From: Pseudomonas paeninsulae
Lineage (GTDB): Bacteria > Pseudomonadota > Gammaproteobacteria > Pseudomonadales > Pseudomonadaceae
DNA length: 64,000 nucleotides
Direction: 5' to 3'
Assembly (NCBI RefSeq): GCF_035621475.1
Contig: NZ_CP141799.1
Coordinates: 1,476,501 to 1,540,500, forward strand
Under the pieces are notes generated by a model, which was not told where the DNA came from, made no database searches, and saw only the letters and a program-made list of their open reading frames with translations. The position numbers and the translations under genes are program-made. Positions 25,951-34,388 of this stretch are shown piece by piece. Each line of letters starts with the position of its first letter. Within the stretch, counting starts at the first letter, position 1.

Positions 25951-26006
25951 GGCTCTGCTCGACAGCAGAGCCTTCGGCTGCGATGAGCCAGGCATCGCAG
26001 CCGAAG
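25951..26006. terminator. Tandem hairpins downstream of opgH
   Basis: First hairpin: GGCTCTGCT (25951-25959) with AGCAGAGCC (25964-25972), loop CGAC. Second: a perfect 14-bp stem CTTCGGCTGCGATG (25972-25985) with CATCGCAGCCGAAG (25993-26006). They share a base and lie just past the opgH stop. Neither has a T-run, so they may stabilise the transcript or form a repeat rather than terminate it. Confidence 0.6.
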
Positions 26007-26013
26007 CGCTGTG

Positions 26014-28602
26014 TCAGCCGGCTACCGGGCGGGCGGAGGACGACTGCGGAAGCGTTGCTGGCGTGACCGGCAAGCGGGCGGGCTGCTGCATGGACTGGCT
26101 AAAGGCCTGTTGCCACAAGGGGTGTTGCTCGGCCTGTTCCCAGAGCAGCGTATGCAGGCGGCTGAGCGCTACGGGGTCGCTCAATAAGGCCAGCTTGCTC
26201 GGGCCGTCGAGCTGCTTCGGGCCGCTTTTCAGCGCATGTTGCAGCAAACGCTGGCGGGCCGTTTCGAGGCGTGACGAATCGCCATGGCGGGCGGTTGCCA
26301 TGGCACACGCCAGCGCGTTGTGGAACGGCTGCAGTACTGCGGCGATAAACCCCTGGTGCAGGGCATGCTCACGGTTGTGCCTGGCATAGCTGTAGGTGGA
26401 CACCAGCTCCTGAGGCGGATTCGACTCCTCGGGAATCAGAAACAGTTGGTTGCGCCGCGCACTTTGCCCCAGGCTCAGGCGGCTGGAGATCACCGAAACC
26501 GGGATCGACACCATCAGGGACACCACGATCGGCGCCAGCCACCAGAGAAACACCGGGTCGAGCCAGGCGACCCCGGCAGCCCAGAGGATGCCCAGCAGGG
26601 TTTGCCAACCGTGCCGGCGTACGCCGTCGCCCCAGGTGGTGATGCCATCGTCACGTTGCGGTGAGTTCCACTGCACCGACCAGCCGAGAAAGGCCGCGGT
26701 GACGAAGCGGGTGTGGAACAACATTCTGACCGGTGCCAGCAATACCGAGAAGAGCATCTCCAGGAGCATGCTGAGGCAGACCTTGGACGCGCCGCCGTAG
26801 GCGTGCGCACCCTTGATCCAGATCAGCAGGACGCTGAGCAGTTTGGGCAGGAACAGCAAGGTCAGGGTGGTGGAGAACAGAGCGATGGCTTGCTCCGGAT
26901 TCCAGTGCGGCCAGACCGGGAACAACTGGCCAGGCACCAGGAAGTACTGAGGCTCCAGCAGGGTATGAGTCGCCAGCAACGCGGTGGAGAGCAGCAGGAA
27001 GAGGAACCACAGCGGCGCCGACAGGTAGGACATCACCCCGGTGAGGAACACCGCACGGTGTACCGGGTGCATGCCCTTGACCAGGAACAGGCGAAAATTC
27101 ATCAGGTTGCCGTGGCACCAGCGGCGATCGCGTTCCAGCTCGTCGATCAGGTTGGGCGGCAGCTCTTCGTAGCTGCCGGGTACGTCGTAGGCGATCCATA
27201 CGCCCCAGCCGGCGCGGCGCATCAGTGACGCTTCGACGAAGTCATGGGACATGATCGCGCCAGCGAATGCGCCCTTACCCGGCAGCGGTGCCAGGGCGCA
27301 GTGGTCGATGAACGGTTGCATGCGGATGATCGCGTTGTGTCCCCAGTAGTGCGACTCGCCGAGTTGCCAGAAATGCAGGCCGGCGGTGAACAGCGGCCCG
27401 TAGGCGCGGGTGGCGAATTGTTGCAGGCGCGCATACAGGGTGCTCATGCCGGCGGATTTCGGCGCGGTCTGGATAATCCCGGCCTGCGGATTGTTTTCCA
27501 TCAGGCGTACCAGGCTGGTCAGGCTCTCGCCGCTCATGACGCTGTCGGCATCCAGCACCACCATGTAGCGGTAGTTGCTGCCCCAGCGGCGGCAAAAATC
27601 GTCGATATTGCCGCTTTTGCGTTTGACCCGGCGGCGCCGGCGCCGGTAGAAGATCCGTCCGAAGCCTTTGCAGGCCTGGCACAGTTCCAGCCAGGCGTTC
27701 TGTTCGGCGACGGCGATGTCGGCGTCGCCGGTATCGCTGAGGACGAAGAAGTCGAAGCGCTCGAGATCGCCGGTGGCGGCCACCGATTCGTAGGTTGCGC
27801 GCAACCCGGCGAAAACCCGCGGCACGTCCTCGTTGCAGATCGGCATGATGATCGCGGTCCGCGCGTCGGCGGTAATCGGTTGATTACCCGCGTGAGCACC
27901 GGAAATCCCGTACCGGTCATAGCCGCGCAGCAGTTCCCAAAAGCCCATCAGGGCGGTCCAGAAACCGGCGGAGACCCAGCAGAACAGGATGGAGAACAGC
28001 ACCAGGATGCTGCCCTGCACCAGATAGGGCAGCACCTGGATGACGCTTTCTTGCAGGCTCTGCTGCATGATTTCCTGCAGGTCGATCAGCATCCAGCCCT
28101 GGTAGGGCAGGATGCTGTTCATGTACCAGGTCGCCACTACGGTTTGCCCGAGCATCAACAGCAGCAGGACGTGCCGGCGCCACGAACCGACCTGGCGCCA
28201 GCGTGCGGGTTCCAGCTGTTGCCGCGGTGGCGGCGGCGGGCTTTGCCTGCCGAGCAATTTGCGCCAGCCACGGACCAGGATATTGGTGCGCCAGGGCTCG
28301 GGCGTCACATGACTGCGGTGCAGGGGAGGGGTCGCCTCGATGCGCAGCCGACCTGCGGCATCTTCACCGAGGATGCCAGCGCCGGTCAGGTTGCTTCCTG
28401 CGCCAAGTTGCAGGCGGCGCGTCGCGGACAGGCAGACGGCTTCGGCCGCGCTCTGCGCCGGCTGGCCGGATAAGCGCTGGTGCAGGTCGGCAAAGTCCTC
28501 GGCCTGGGCCAGCGCCTCGCGCTCTGCATCAGGCAGTGACAGTTCTGCCAGGTAGCTGTCCAGGTCTGGCTGGCGCGTGGGGGACGGGCTCTGCTGGTTC
28601 AT
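26014..28602 (-). CDS. opgH: Glucans biosynthesis glucosyltransferase OpgH (MdoH)
   Basis: An 862-residue inner-membrane family-2 glycosyltransferase. The cytosolic catalytic loop has [15 protein letters not shown], the acid motif [11 protein letters not shown] and the QxxRW-type segment [12 protein letters not shown]; about eight helices flank it. It polymerises UDP-glucose into the linear beta-1,2 backbone of osmoregulated periplasmic glucans and passes it across the membrane. ATG 28602 overlaps the opgG stop as ATGA, fixing the start; an upstream extension of 13 codons would run into opgG. Confidence 0.95.
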   Translation of the reverse strand: MNQQSPSPTRQPDLDSYLAELSLPDAEREALAQAEDFADLHQRLSGQPAQSAAEAVCLSATRRLQLGAGSNLTGAGILGEDAAGRLRIEATPPLHRSHVTPEPWRTNILVRGWRKLLGRQSPPPPPRQQLEPARWRQVGSWRRHVLLLLMLGQTVVATWYMNSILPYQGWMLIDLQEIMQQSLQESVIQVLPYLVQGSILVLFSILFCWVSAGFWTALMGFWELLRGYDRYGISGAHAGNQPITADARTAIIMPICNEDVPRVFAGLRATYESVAATGDLERFDFFVLSDTGDADIAVAEQNAWLELCQACKGFGRIFYRRRRRRVKRKSGNIDDFCRRWGSNYRYMVVLDADSVMSGESLTSLVRLMENNPQAGIIQTAPKSAGMSTLYARLQQFATRAYGPLFTAGLHFWQLGESHYWGHNAIIRMQPFIDHCALAPLPGKGAFAGAIMSHDFVEASLMRRAGWGVWIAYDVPGSYEELPPNLIDELERDRRWCHGNLMNFRLFLVKGMHPVHRAVFLTGVMSYLSAPLWFLFLLLSTALLATHTLLEPQYFLVPGQLFPVWPHWNPEQAIALFSTTLTLLFLPKLLSVLLIWIKGAHAYGGASKVCLSMLLEMLFSVLLAPVRMLFHTRFVTAAFLGWSVQWNSPQRDDGITTWGDGVRRHGWQTLLGILWAAGVAWLDPVFLWWLAPIVVSLMVSIPVSVISSRLSLGQSARRNQLFLIPEESNPPQELVSTYSYARHNREHALHQGFIAAVLQPFHNALACAMATARHGDSSRLETARQRLLQHALKSGPKQLDGPSKLALLSDPVALSRLHTLLWEQAEQHPLWQQAFSQSMQQPARLPVTPATLPQSSSARPVAG

Positions 28603-30185
28603 CGACTGGTTGCCGTGTGGGCAGGTAATTGATAACTCCAAGTTTCACTCAGCGACTGGTCGCCGTCGACCAGAGCCGCGCGCATTTCCACTGGTTTCTC
28701 GGGGTCTTTGACCTTGATTCGCAAGGTCAGGCGCCAGCCCTGAGTGGCAGGGTTATAGCGCAGGCTGTTCTCCATCAGTTTGCCATTGTCGCCGACGCTG
28801 ACTTGTGAGCTCGGTGCGGCATCTTGCGTGAACTTGGCCAGTGCGGGCCCCTCGAAGTCGATCAGCAGGGCAATACTATCGTCCAGCTGGCGAATCAGGT
28901 TTGCCTGCTTGTCTTCACCCGCCGAGCGCAGCGTCTGGGCGACCCAGGCATTGTCCGGCTGATGCAGCGCCGGTTCGTCGAGGGTCCAGTGCATGCGGTA
29001 GGCAAACTCCAGGGGCTGGCCATTTTTGGGCAGTTTTTCCGGGGTCCAGAACGCCACTATGTTGTCGTTGGTTTCATCCTGGGTGGGAATCTCCACCAGT
29101 TTGATCCGACCTTTGCCCCAGTCGCCCTTGGGCTCAATCCAGGCGCTAGGGCGCAGATCGTAACGGTCGTCGAGGTCTTCGAAGCGGGAGAACTCGCGGC
29201 CGCGTTGCAGCAAACCGAAGCCTTTCGGGTTTTCCACCTGCCAGCTACTGACGGCCAGATTTTTCGGGTTGTTCAACGGTCGCCACAGCCACTCGCCATT
29301 GCCGGCATGAATCGCCAGGCCGTTGGAGTCATGCAGGGCCGGCCGGAAGCTGTGCTGCTTGGGCGGTTGTTTCGGGTCGAACAGGAACATGCTGGTCAGC
29401 GATGCCAGGCCAAGCTCACCGACCGAGTCGCGCAGGAAGACCTTGGCTTGCACGTCGACCACGGCATCCTGGCCCGGGCGCAGGGTGAAACGGTAGGCAC
29501 CGCTCGCGCTCGGTGAGTCGAGCAAGGCGAAAATCACCAGGTGCTTGTCCTGCGGCTTCGGCCGTTCGATCCAGAACTCGCGGAAATAGGGGAATTCTTC
29601 GCCGCTGGGTAGCGCGGTGTCGACGGTCAGGCCGCGCGCCGACAAGCCGTACACTTGTCCTTTGCCGATTACCCGAAAGTAGCTGGCGCCGAGCATGCTC
29701 ATGATCTCGTCTTGCTTGCCCTGCTGGTTGATCGGGTACATCACCCGAAAACCGGCATAGCCGAGATTTTTGGTAGCCTGCTGGTCGAACTTCAGATCGC
29801 CGAAATTAAAGCGCTTGGGGTCGTATTTGATTTCCTTGACCGTGGTGGCGGTGACCTCGTTGATCTTCACCGGCGTCTTGAAGTGCATGCCCTGGTGATA
29901 AAAGCTCAGCTTGAATGGCGTATCGCGCTCGCTCCACTCGAACTCTTCAGGGCGCGGTTGGATTTTCTGATAATCGGCGAATGGCAGCTCGCTCAGCTCA
30001 ACGGGCAGGTTGCTGGCCGGTGCACTGTAGTTTTTTTCGCTTAGAGCCTTGGCCTTGGTAGCCACGTCATCAAGCGAGAATGCTTGGACTTGAGCGCTGC
30101 AGAGCAACAAGGTGATAGAGGCCAAATGCAGGAGAGAGGGGAAGATACCGTGACGGGAAGCGCGGTTAACGGTTTTGAGTGACAC
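28599..30185 (-). CDS. opgG: Periplasmic glucan biosynthesis protein OpgG (MdoG)
   Basis: A 528-residue periplasmic protein with a long signal peptide (about 1-35, [15 protein letters not shown]). The OpgG beta-sandwich follows: [21 protein letters not shown]-type loop [13 protein letters not shown] and [12 protein letters not shown]. It is required for glucan assembly, probably adding or shaping beta-1,6 branches. The start is GTG at 30185; no ATG gives a signal peptide of sensible length. First of the two opg genes and coupled to opgH. Confidence 0.94.
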   Translation of the reverse strand: MSLKTVNRASRHGIFPSLLHLASITLLLCSAQVQAFSLDDVATKAKALSEKNYSAPASNLPVELSELPFADYQKIQPRPEEFEWSERDTPFKLSFYHQGMHFKTPVKINEVTATTVKEIKYDPKRFNFGDLKFDQQATKNLGYAGFRVMYPINQQGKQDEIMSMLGASYFRVIGKGQVYGLSARGLTVDTALPSGEEFPYFREFWIERPKPQDKHLVIFALLDSPSASGAYRFTLRPGQDAVVDVQAKVFLRDSVGELGLASLTSMFLFDPKQPPKQHSFRPALHDSNGLAIHAGNGEWLWRPLNNPKNLAVSSWQVENPKGFGLLQRGREFSRFEDLDDRYDLRPSAWIEPKGDWGKGRIKLVEIPTQDETNDNIVAFWTPEKLPKNGQPLEFAYRMHWTLDEPALHQPDNAWVAQTLRSAGEDKQANLIRQLDDSIALLIDFEGPALAKFTQDAAPSSQVSVGDNGKLMENSLRYNPATQGWRLTLRIKVKDPEKPVEMRAALVDGDQSLSETWSYQLPAHTATSR

Positions 30186-30291
30186 GGATTCACCAGACGA
30201 AGCAAGAAGGTAGAGCGGCCCGGTTGATCCCGGGTACTGAATTTCCGACCATGTTATCCGTAAATGATTCCTCTTTGCTTAGGGATCTTTA

Positions 30292-31542
30292 CTAGGTCGA
30301 AACCGGCAAACGCCTGAGCAGCCATTTGCGCGCAGGGACCACGGCGCGCTCTTGCGCCCAGACACACAAGGCAATCGTCAACAGCAGGAACAGCGGGTAG
30401 AACCACAGCGACAGCGGTTGCTCGCCGGCTTGCCGGGCACAGTTGGTCCAGCGCTCGAAACAGTCGGGCGAGGCGACGCCGAGGAGCTTTTCCACGCGGG
30501 AAAAAACAATGAAAGCCGGCACGTGCAGGACGAACAGTGGCAGCGATGCTGCGCCCAGGCGCTGTGACCAGTGGATCAAGCGCTCGTTGCGCGGCGTGGC
30601 GATCAGGGCACACAGGTAGATCAGCGCCAGCTGTGCGGGCAGCATCAAGCCGTTGTGCAGCAGGAAGTACCAGAACCGTTCTCCCTTCAGCAGCCAGATC
30701 GCGGTGCCGAAGCACAGCAGGCTGAAGCCGCCGAGCAGCAGCTTGGTGGTCAGCGGGGGCTGGTAGCCGCTGTCGCGCAGCTGGCGGAACAGCCCGTACA
30801 ACAGAATGCCGGCGAGAAACTCCGGCAGGCGCAGCAGGGGCATGCGGTGCAACATGCCGGTGTAGGGCATGCCGTATTCCTGGCTCTGAATCACCCAGAG
30901 CGGCGGCAGCAGGTAGATCAGGGTGATGGCGACCAACCACCAGCCCTTGTGCCGCGCACGCATCAGGCGCGGTGCCAGCAGGGGAAAGGTCAGGTAGAAG
31001 AAAAACAGGGTGGAAATCGACCACAGCGGTGCATTGAACGTCAGGTAATAGGGGTTCCAGGCTTGCAGCATGAGCAGCTGCAGGCCGGAGTTGAGCAACA
31101 GTTCGCCATTGCTCATGAAGTGCTCAAGGGTCTCCCGGGACGCGCCTGCCAGGTCTGCGTTGGTGTCATAAATCACGAAGCGCATGCTGGCCTTGCTGTC
31201 ATCGGGCGGGATACCGAGGTGGCTGATGATGAACAGCACGCTGATCGTCAGCAGCAGAGAAAACAGGTGCAGCGGATAGAGGTTGGCGAAACGCCTGCTC
31301 CAGAAGCTGCGGGCCGGTTCGCGCAATTGCCCTCGGCGGCAGTACACATGAGCCAGCAGGAAGCCGGACAGGACGAAGAAACTGCTGGTGGCAAAGAACC
31401 CGACCCCGGTCAGATCCACCAACCAGGACGGTTTTTGTTCATTCGGATAGCTATGCAGGGTATGGAAAACCACCACGTAGACGCCGAGCAGAAAACGTAA
31501 CCACTCCAGGCCGATGAAATGTTCCTTGGCGCTGCGATCCAT
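30292..31542 (-). CDS. Acyltransferase-3 family membrane protein
   Basis: A 416-residue polytopic protein with about ten helices. FIGLEWLRFLLGVYVVVFHTLH carries the catalytic-type His, and FFVLSGFLLAHVYCRR and FWSRRFANLYPLHLF are diagnostic of the acyltransferase-3 (OafA/OpgC-like) family. It transfers acetyl or succinyl groups to sugars at the inner membrane. ATG 31542 follows GGAGAACAGG. It is 106 bp upstream of opgG on the same strand, so glucan decoration (an OpgC-like role) is plausible; O-antigen or other surface sugars remain possible. Confidence 0.87.
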   Translation of the reverse strand: MDRSAKEHFIGLEWLRFLLGVYVVVFHTLHSYPNEQKPSWLVDLTGVGFFATSSFFVLSGFLLAHVYCRRGQLREPARSFWSRRFANLYPLHLFSLLLTISVLFIISHLGIPPDDSKASMRFVIYDTNADLAGASRETLEHFMSNGELLLNSGLQLLMLQAWNPYYLTFNAPLWSISTLFFFYLTFPLLAPRLMRARHKGWWLVAITLIYLLPPLWVIQSQEYGMPYTGMLHRMPLLRLPEFLAGILLYGLFRQLRDSGYQPPLTTKLLLGGFSLLCFGTAIWLLKGERFWYFLLHNGLMLPAQLALIYLCALIATPRNERLIHWSQRLGAASLPLFVLHVPAFIVFSRVEKLLGVASPDCFERWTNCARQAGEQPLSLWFYPLFLLLTIALCVWAQERAVVPARKWLLRRLPVST

Positions 31543-31883
31543 CCTGTTCTCCGTTGATTGACGTGATCCGCTCCCCGGAGGAATCGGCATCCTTGCTCAG
31601 GATGGCACCGGTCATTGCGCGCACTGCTCATTCTGGGTGCGCACGCGTACCGAGCCACAGCCATGCGGAGGTTCGACACTGTGAATTGGCTTTTGATCGG
31701 TGAGTTGGCAATACAGAGGGTTGCGCGGGCGGGGCGATTCACTGATATCAACGCTACCAATAGTCACAGACAGCCCAGGCTACAGGCTCTAGATTCGACT
31801 GCGCAGGTGCCTGGCAGTCACTGTCATGCAGGCTTGTGCACTCGCGGCGTATCGCGCTCATAACAATAACCAGAGATGATTCC
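31543..31883. other. Divergent intergenic region between the acyltransferase and the MFS transporter
   Basis: These 341 bp contain no supportable gene. An imperfect dyad GCCTGGCAGTCA...TGTCATGCAGGC (31809-31833; 8 of 12 pairs) lies 50 bp before the MFS start and could be an operator. Promoters for both flanking genes must be here, but -10 and -35 boxes are not obvious. Confidence 0.45.
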
Positions 31884-33212
31884 ATGCAGCAGTCCCAACA
31901 AGCGGCGAACGCCTGGCGCATTCTGTTCCTGCTATTTCTCGCCAATCTGTTCAATTTCTTCGACCGCACCATCCCGGCCATCATCATCGAGCCGATTCGC
32001 CTGGAATGGGGCCTCAGCGACTTTCAGATCGGCTTGATCGGCACTGCCTTCACCATCGTCTATGCCATCGCCGGCGTGCCGTTGGGGCGCATGGCCGACA
32101 CCGGTGCGCGGCGCAAGATCATGGGTTGGGGGTTGGTGGCATGGAGCGGGTTGACCGCAGTCAACGGCCTGGCCTGGAACTTCTGGAGCTTCCTGTTGGT
32201 ACGCATGGGTATTGGCATCGGCGAGGCGAGCTATGCGCCGGCGGCCAACTCGCTGATTGGTGACCTGTTTCCACCCCACAAGCGCGCTCGAGCGATGGGC
32301 ATCTTCATGCTCGGCTTGCCGCTGGGGCTGTTGCTGGCGTTCTTCACCATCGGCGCCATGGTCGAGGCCTTCGACAGCTGGCGCGCGCCTTTCTTCATCG
32401 CTGCCGTGCCGGGGATGCTCCTCGCGCTGTTCATGTTCTTCATCAAGGAGCCCAAGCGCGGCGCGGCGGAAGCCGTGCAGGTGGCGACCACGGCGGTGGA
32501 CAAGCCGCTGCGCAAGGTGCTGGCGATCCGTACCTTCTGGTGGCTGGTGCTCGCCGGGCTGGCCTTCAACTTCGCCACTTATGCCTGCAACTCCTTCATG
32601 GTGCCGATGCTGCAGCGTTATTTCCTCCTGCCGCTGGGGCAGGCGGCCGTGGCCACCGGGGTGATCGTCGGTGTGACCGGCCTGTTTGGCCTGACTCTGG
32701 GCGGCTGGATGGCCGATCGCATTCATCAGCATTCGGCAACCGGGCGCCTGCTGTTCGCCGCCGTGAGTATGCTTATCGCCGCCGGGGCCACCGGCTATGC
32801 GCTGCTGGCCGGGCGTGTCGAGATCGGCGTGTTCGTTGCGGTCTTCAGCGTCGGCTGGTTGTTCGCTTATAACTTCTACACCTGCGTCTACACGGCACTT
32901 CAGGATGTGGTCGAGCCGCGCTTGCGCGCCACCGCCATGGCGCTGTTTTTCGCCGGTCTGTACCTGCTTGGCGGCGGCCTCGGGCCGATTGCGGTGGGTC
33001 TGCTATCCGATCATTTCGCCCAGGCGGCGATGCTTGCCGCTGGTGTCAGCGAGATGAGCGAAGCCTTCAAGGCGCAGGGTCTGCATGATGCGATGCTGCT
33101 GATTCCGGTGGCGCTGTTTCTCACCATGTTGGCGCTGCTGCAGGCCTCGCGCTGTTTTGTCGCCGACTCCACGCGGATGCACGCCAGTATGGCCGAGGCG
33201 CTGCCGGCGTAA
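31884..33212 (+). CDS. MFS transporter, Spinster-like
   Basis: A 442-residue transporter with twelve predicted helices. LIGTAFTIVYAIAGVPLGRMAD with the motif-A loop DTGARRKIMGWG and MGIGIGEASYAPAANSLIGD match the bacterial Spinster-like branch. The ATG at 31884 starts MQQSQQAANAWRILFLLF directly before helix 1; the 16-codon upstream extension is unlikely. Substrate unknown; family members move amphipathic lipids or organic acids. It appears monocistronic, ending in a palindromic repeat. Confidence 0.88.
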   Translation: MQQSQQAANAWRILFLLFLANLFNFFDRTIPAIIIEPIRLEWGLSDFQIGLIGTAFTIVYAIAGVPLGRMADTGARRKIMGWGLVAWSGLTAVNGLAWNFWSFLLVRMGIGIGEASYAPAANSLIGDLFPPHKRARAMGIFMLGLPLGLLLAFFTIGAMVEAFDSWRAPFFIAAVPGMLLALFMFFIKEPKRGAAEAVQVATTAVDKPLRKVLAIRTFWWLVLAGLAFNFATYACNSFMVPMLQRYFLLPLGQAAVATGVIVGVTGLFGLTLGGWMADRIHQHSATGRLLFAAVSMLIAAGATGYALLAGRVEIGVFVAVFSVGWLFAYNFYTCVYTALQDVVEPRLRATAMALFFAGLYLLGGGLGPIAVGLLSDHFAQAAMLAAGVSEMSEAFKAQGLHDAMLLIPVALFLTMLALLQASRCFVADSTRMHASMAEALPA

Positions 33213-33293
33213 TGTGGGAGGGGCCGGGCGGCGCTCCGCTTTAGCCGCGACAAGCCAGAGGCGCGTCGAATCGCGGCTGAAGCCCCTCCCACA
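33213..33293. repeat. Palindromic intergenic repeat TGTGGGAGGGGC...GCCCCTCCCACA
   Basis: The 12-bp arms are perfect inverted repeats at 33213-33224 and 33282-33293, directly after the MFS stop codon. Inside, AGCCGCGA and TCGCGGCT form a second arm pair. This is a widespread type of small Pseudomonas repeat and would fold as a long hairpin in the mRNA end. Confidence 0.85.
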
Positions 33294-33314
33294 GCCCGTC
33301 ACCCTGAAATGAAA

Positions 33315-34340
33315 GGCTATGTCTGAGTTAACTGTTGCGCGTTTGTATACCCCAGCGACTCACCCAAGCAAATCAATGGGTTGAGCTGCGTTTTGTAGCG
33401 CTCAAGCAGGCGCCTCCAGCCCAGATAGTTCGTCAGGTACTTGGTGGCCACACCATGAAAAGGAATCATCCAGTTTTTGAGCCGGCTATCGTAGGCGTTC
33501 ACGTTCTGGATGTGGAAAGCGCCATCAACCCTGCGTTTCTGACTTGGGTTGATCGGCCTATGAGTAATGCCTTCTGCCTTGGCAAAGTGGGCATAGACAC
33601 CTGCGCTGTCGGTACAAAGAATCGCGTCCGCGTCTATCAGGGGGCGTAGTCGCTCCCCAACGTGGCGCGCATCAAGCTTCTCCAGCTTGAAGTCGGCCTG
33701 CTGGCCACTGCGATCTCTCACCACCAACACCGGGATTTGCTCGGCAGACAACCCGCGTCGTTTGGCACTTCCACCTCGCTTACGGGGTGGGCGAGGCAGG
33801 TCTCGCTGGCCCTTGAAAGACTCCAGGAAGAAGGTCTCATCCGCCTCAACAATGCCCGAAGCATGCTGGGCCTGGTGATCGGCAATCCGAGAAAGAAACC
33901 TGTGCCGCCACAGAAAGGCGGTGTTCTTGCTGACGCCGCAATGAATTGCAGCTTTGCGCACGCTCAGGCTCTGGGTCAGCGCTTCTGCATAGTCTTGCCA
34001 CAGATGACGTTTTCTCAATCGCGCCATAGGCGTGCCCGTCAGAGCATTGCTGGTTTTACCGCAAGCTTTGCAGCGATACCGAGGCAGGTCACCACTGGAG
34101 CCCCACGGACGCAGTTCTTTGGACTGGCAATGTGGGCAGTGGCTGGGGGCTTTGATTGCGTCCTGCGGGAGCACGCCAGTGCGCGAAAGGCTGGTGCTCA
34201 ACTGACGGCGCTGCTCTGGTGTGAGGGTCGGCAGTTGCGCTACCCACCGTGAAAACTGAATCGCTTTCATGATAATCCCTCGCTTTCGGAGATATCACGA
34301 TTCAGTTTAGACCACTGCAACAGTTAACTCAGACAGAGCC
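33315..34340 (-). mobile_element. Complete IS1595-family insertion sequence, copy 2 (1026 bp)
   Basis: Left end GGCTATGTCTGAGTTAACTG and right end (complement) GGCTCTGTCTGAGTTAACTG are inverted repeats. Exact 8-bp target duplications AAATGAAA flank it (33307-33314 and 34341-34348). The ends share GGCT-TGT and GTTAACTGTTG with copy 1, but the inner part differs, so this is a related IS, not the same one. The duplicated target is the foot of a terminator stem. Confidence 0.95.
33317..34270 (-). CDS. IS1595-family transposase
   Basis: A 317-residue transposase with the same plan as copy 1: zinc ribbon (CPHCQSKELRPWG ... CKACGKTSNALTGTPMARLR), helix-turn-helix (IHCGVSKNTAFLWRHRFL), and a DDE core with [19 protein letters not shown] and LCTDSAGVYAHFA. 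The stop codon lies in the left inverted repeat. Intact, so the element may still be active and could mobilise elements with matching ends. Confidence 0.93.
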   Translation of the reverse strand: MKAIQFSRWVAQLPTLTPEQRRQLSTSLSRTGVLPQDAIKAPSHCPHCQSKELRPWGSSGDLPRYRCKACGKTSNALTGTPMARLRKRHLWQDYAEALTQSLSVRKAAIHCGVSKNTAFLWRHRFLSRIADHQAQHASGIVEADETFFLESFKGQRDLPRPPRKRGGSAKRRGLSAEQIPVLVVRDRSGQQADFKLEKLDARHVGERLRPLIDADAILCTDSAGVYAHFAKAEGITHRPINPSQKRRVDGAFHIQNVNAYDSRLKNWMIPFHGVATKYLTNYLGWRRLLERYKTQLNPLICLGESLGYTNAQQLTQT

Positions 34341-34376
34341 AAATGAAAAGGCCCGCAAGTGCGGGCCTTTTCATTT
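34341..34376. terminator. Bidirectional rho-independent terminator between the MFS gene and rapA
   Basis: A perfect 16-bp stem, AAATGAAAAGGCCCGC (34341-34356) with GCGGGCCTTTTCATTT (34361-34376), loop AAGT, 12 bp from the rapA stop. T-rich feet on both strands let it act for convergent transcription. Its outer eight bases are the duplicated target of the adjacent IS. Confidence 0.9.
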
Positions 34377-34388
34377 CGAGCGCTCACG

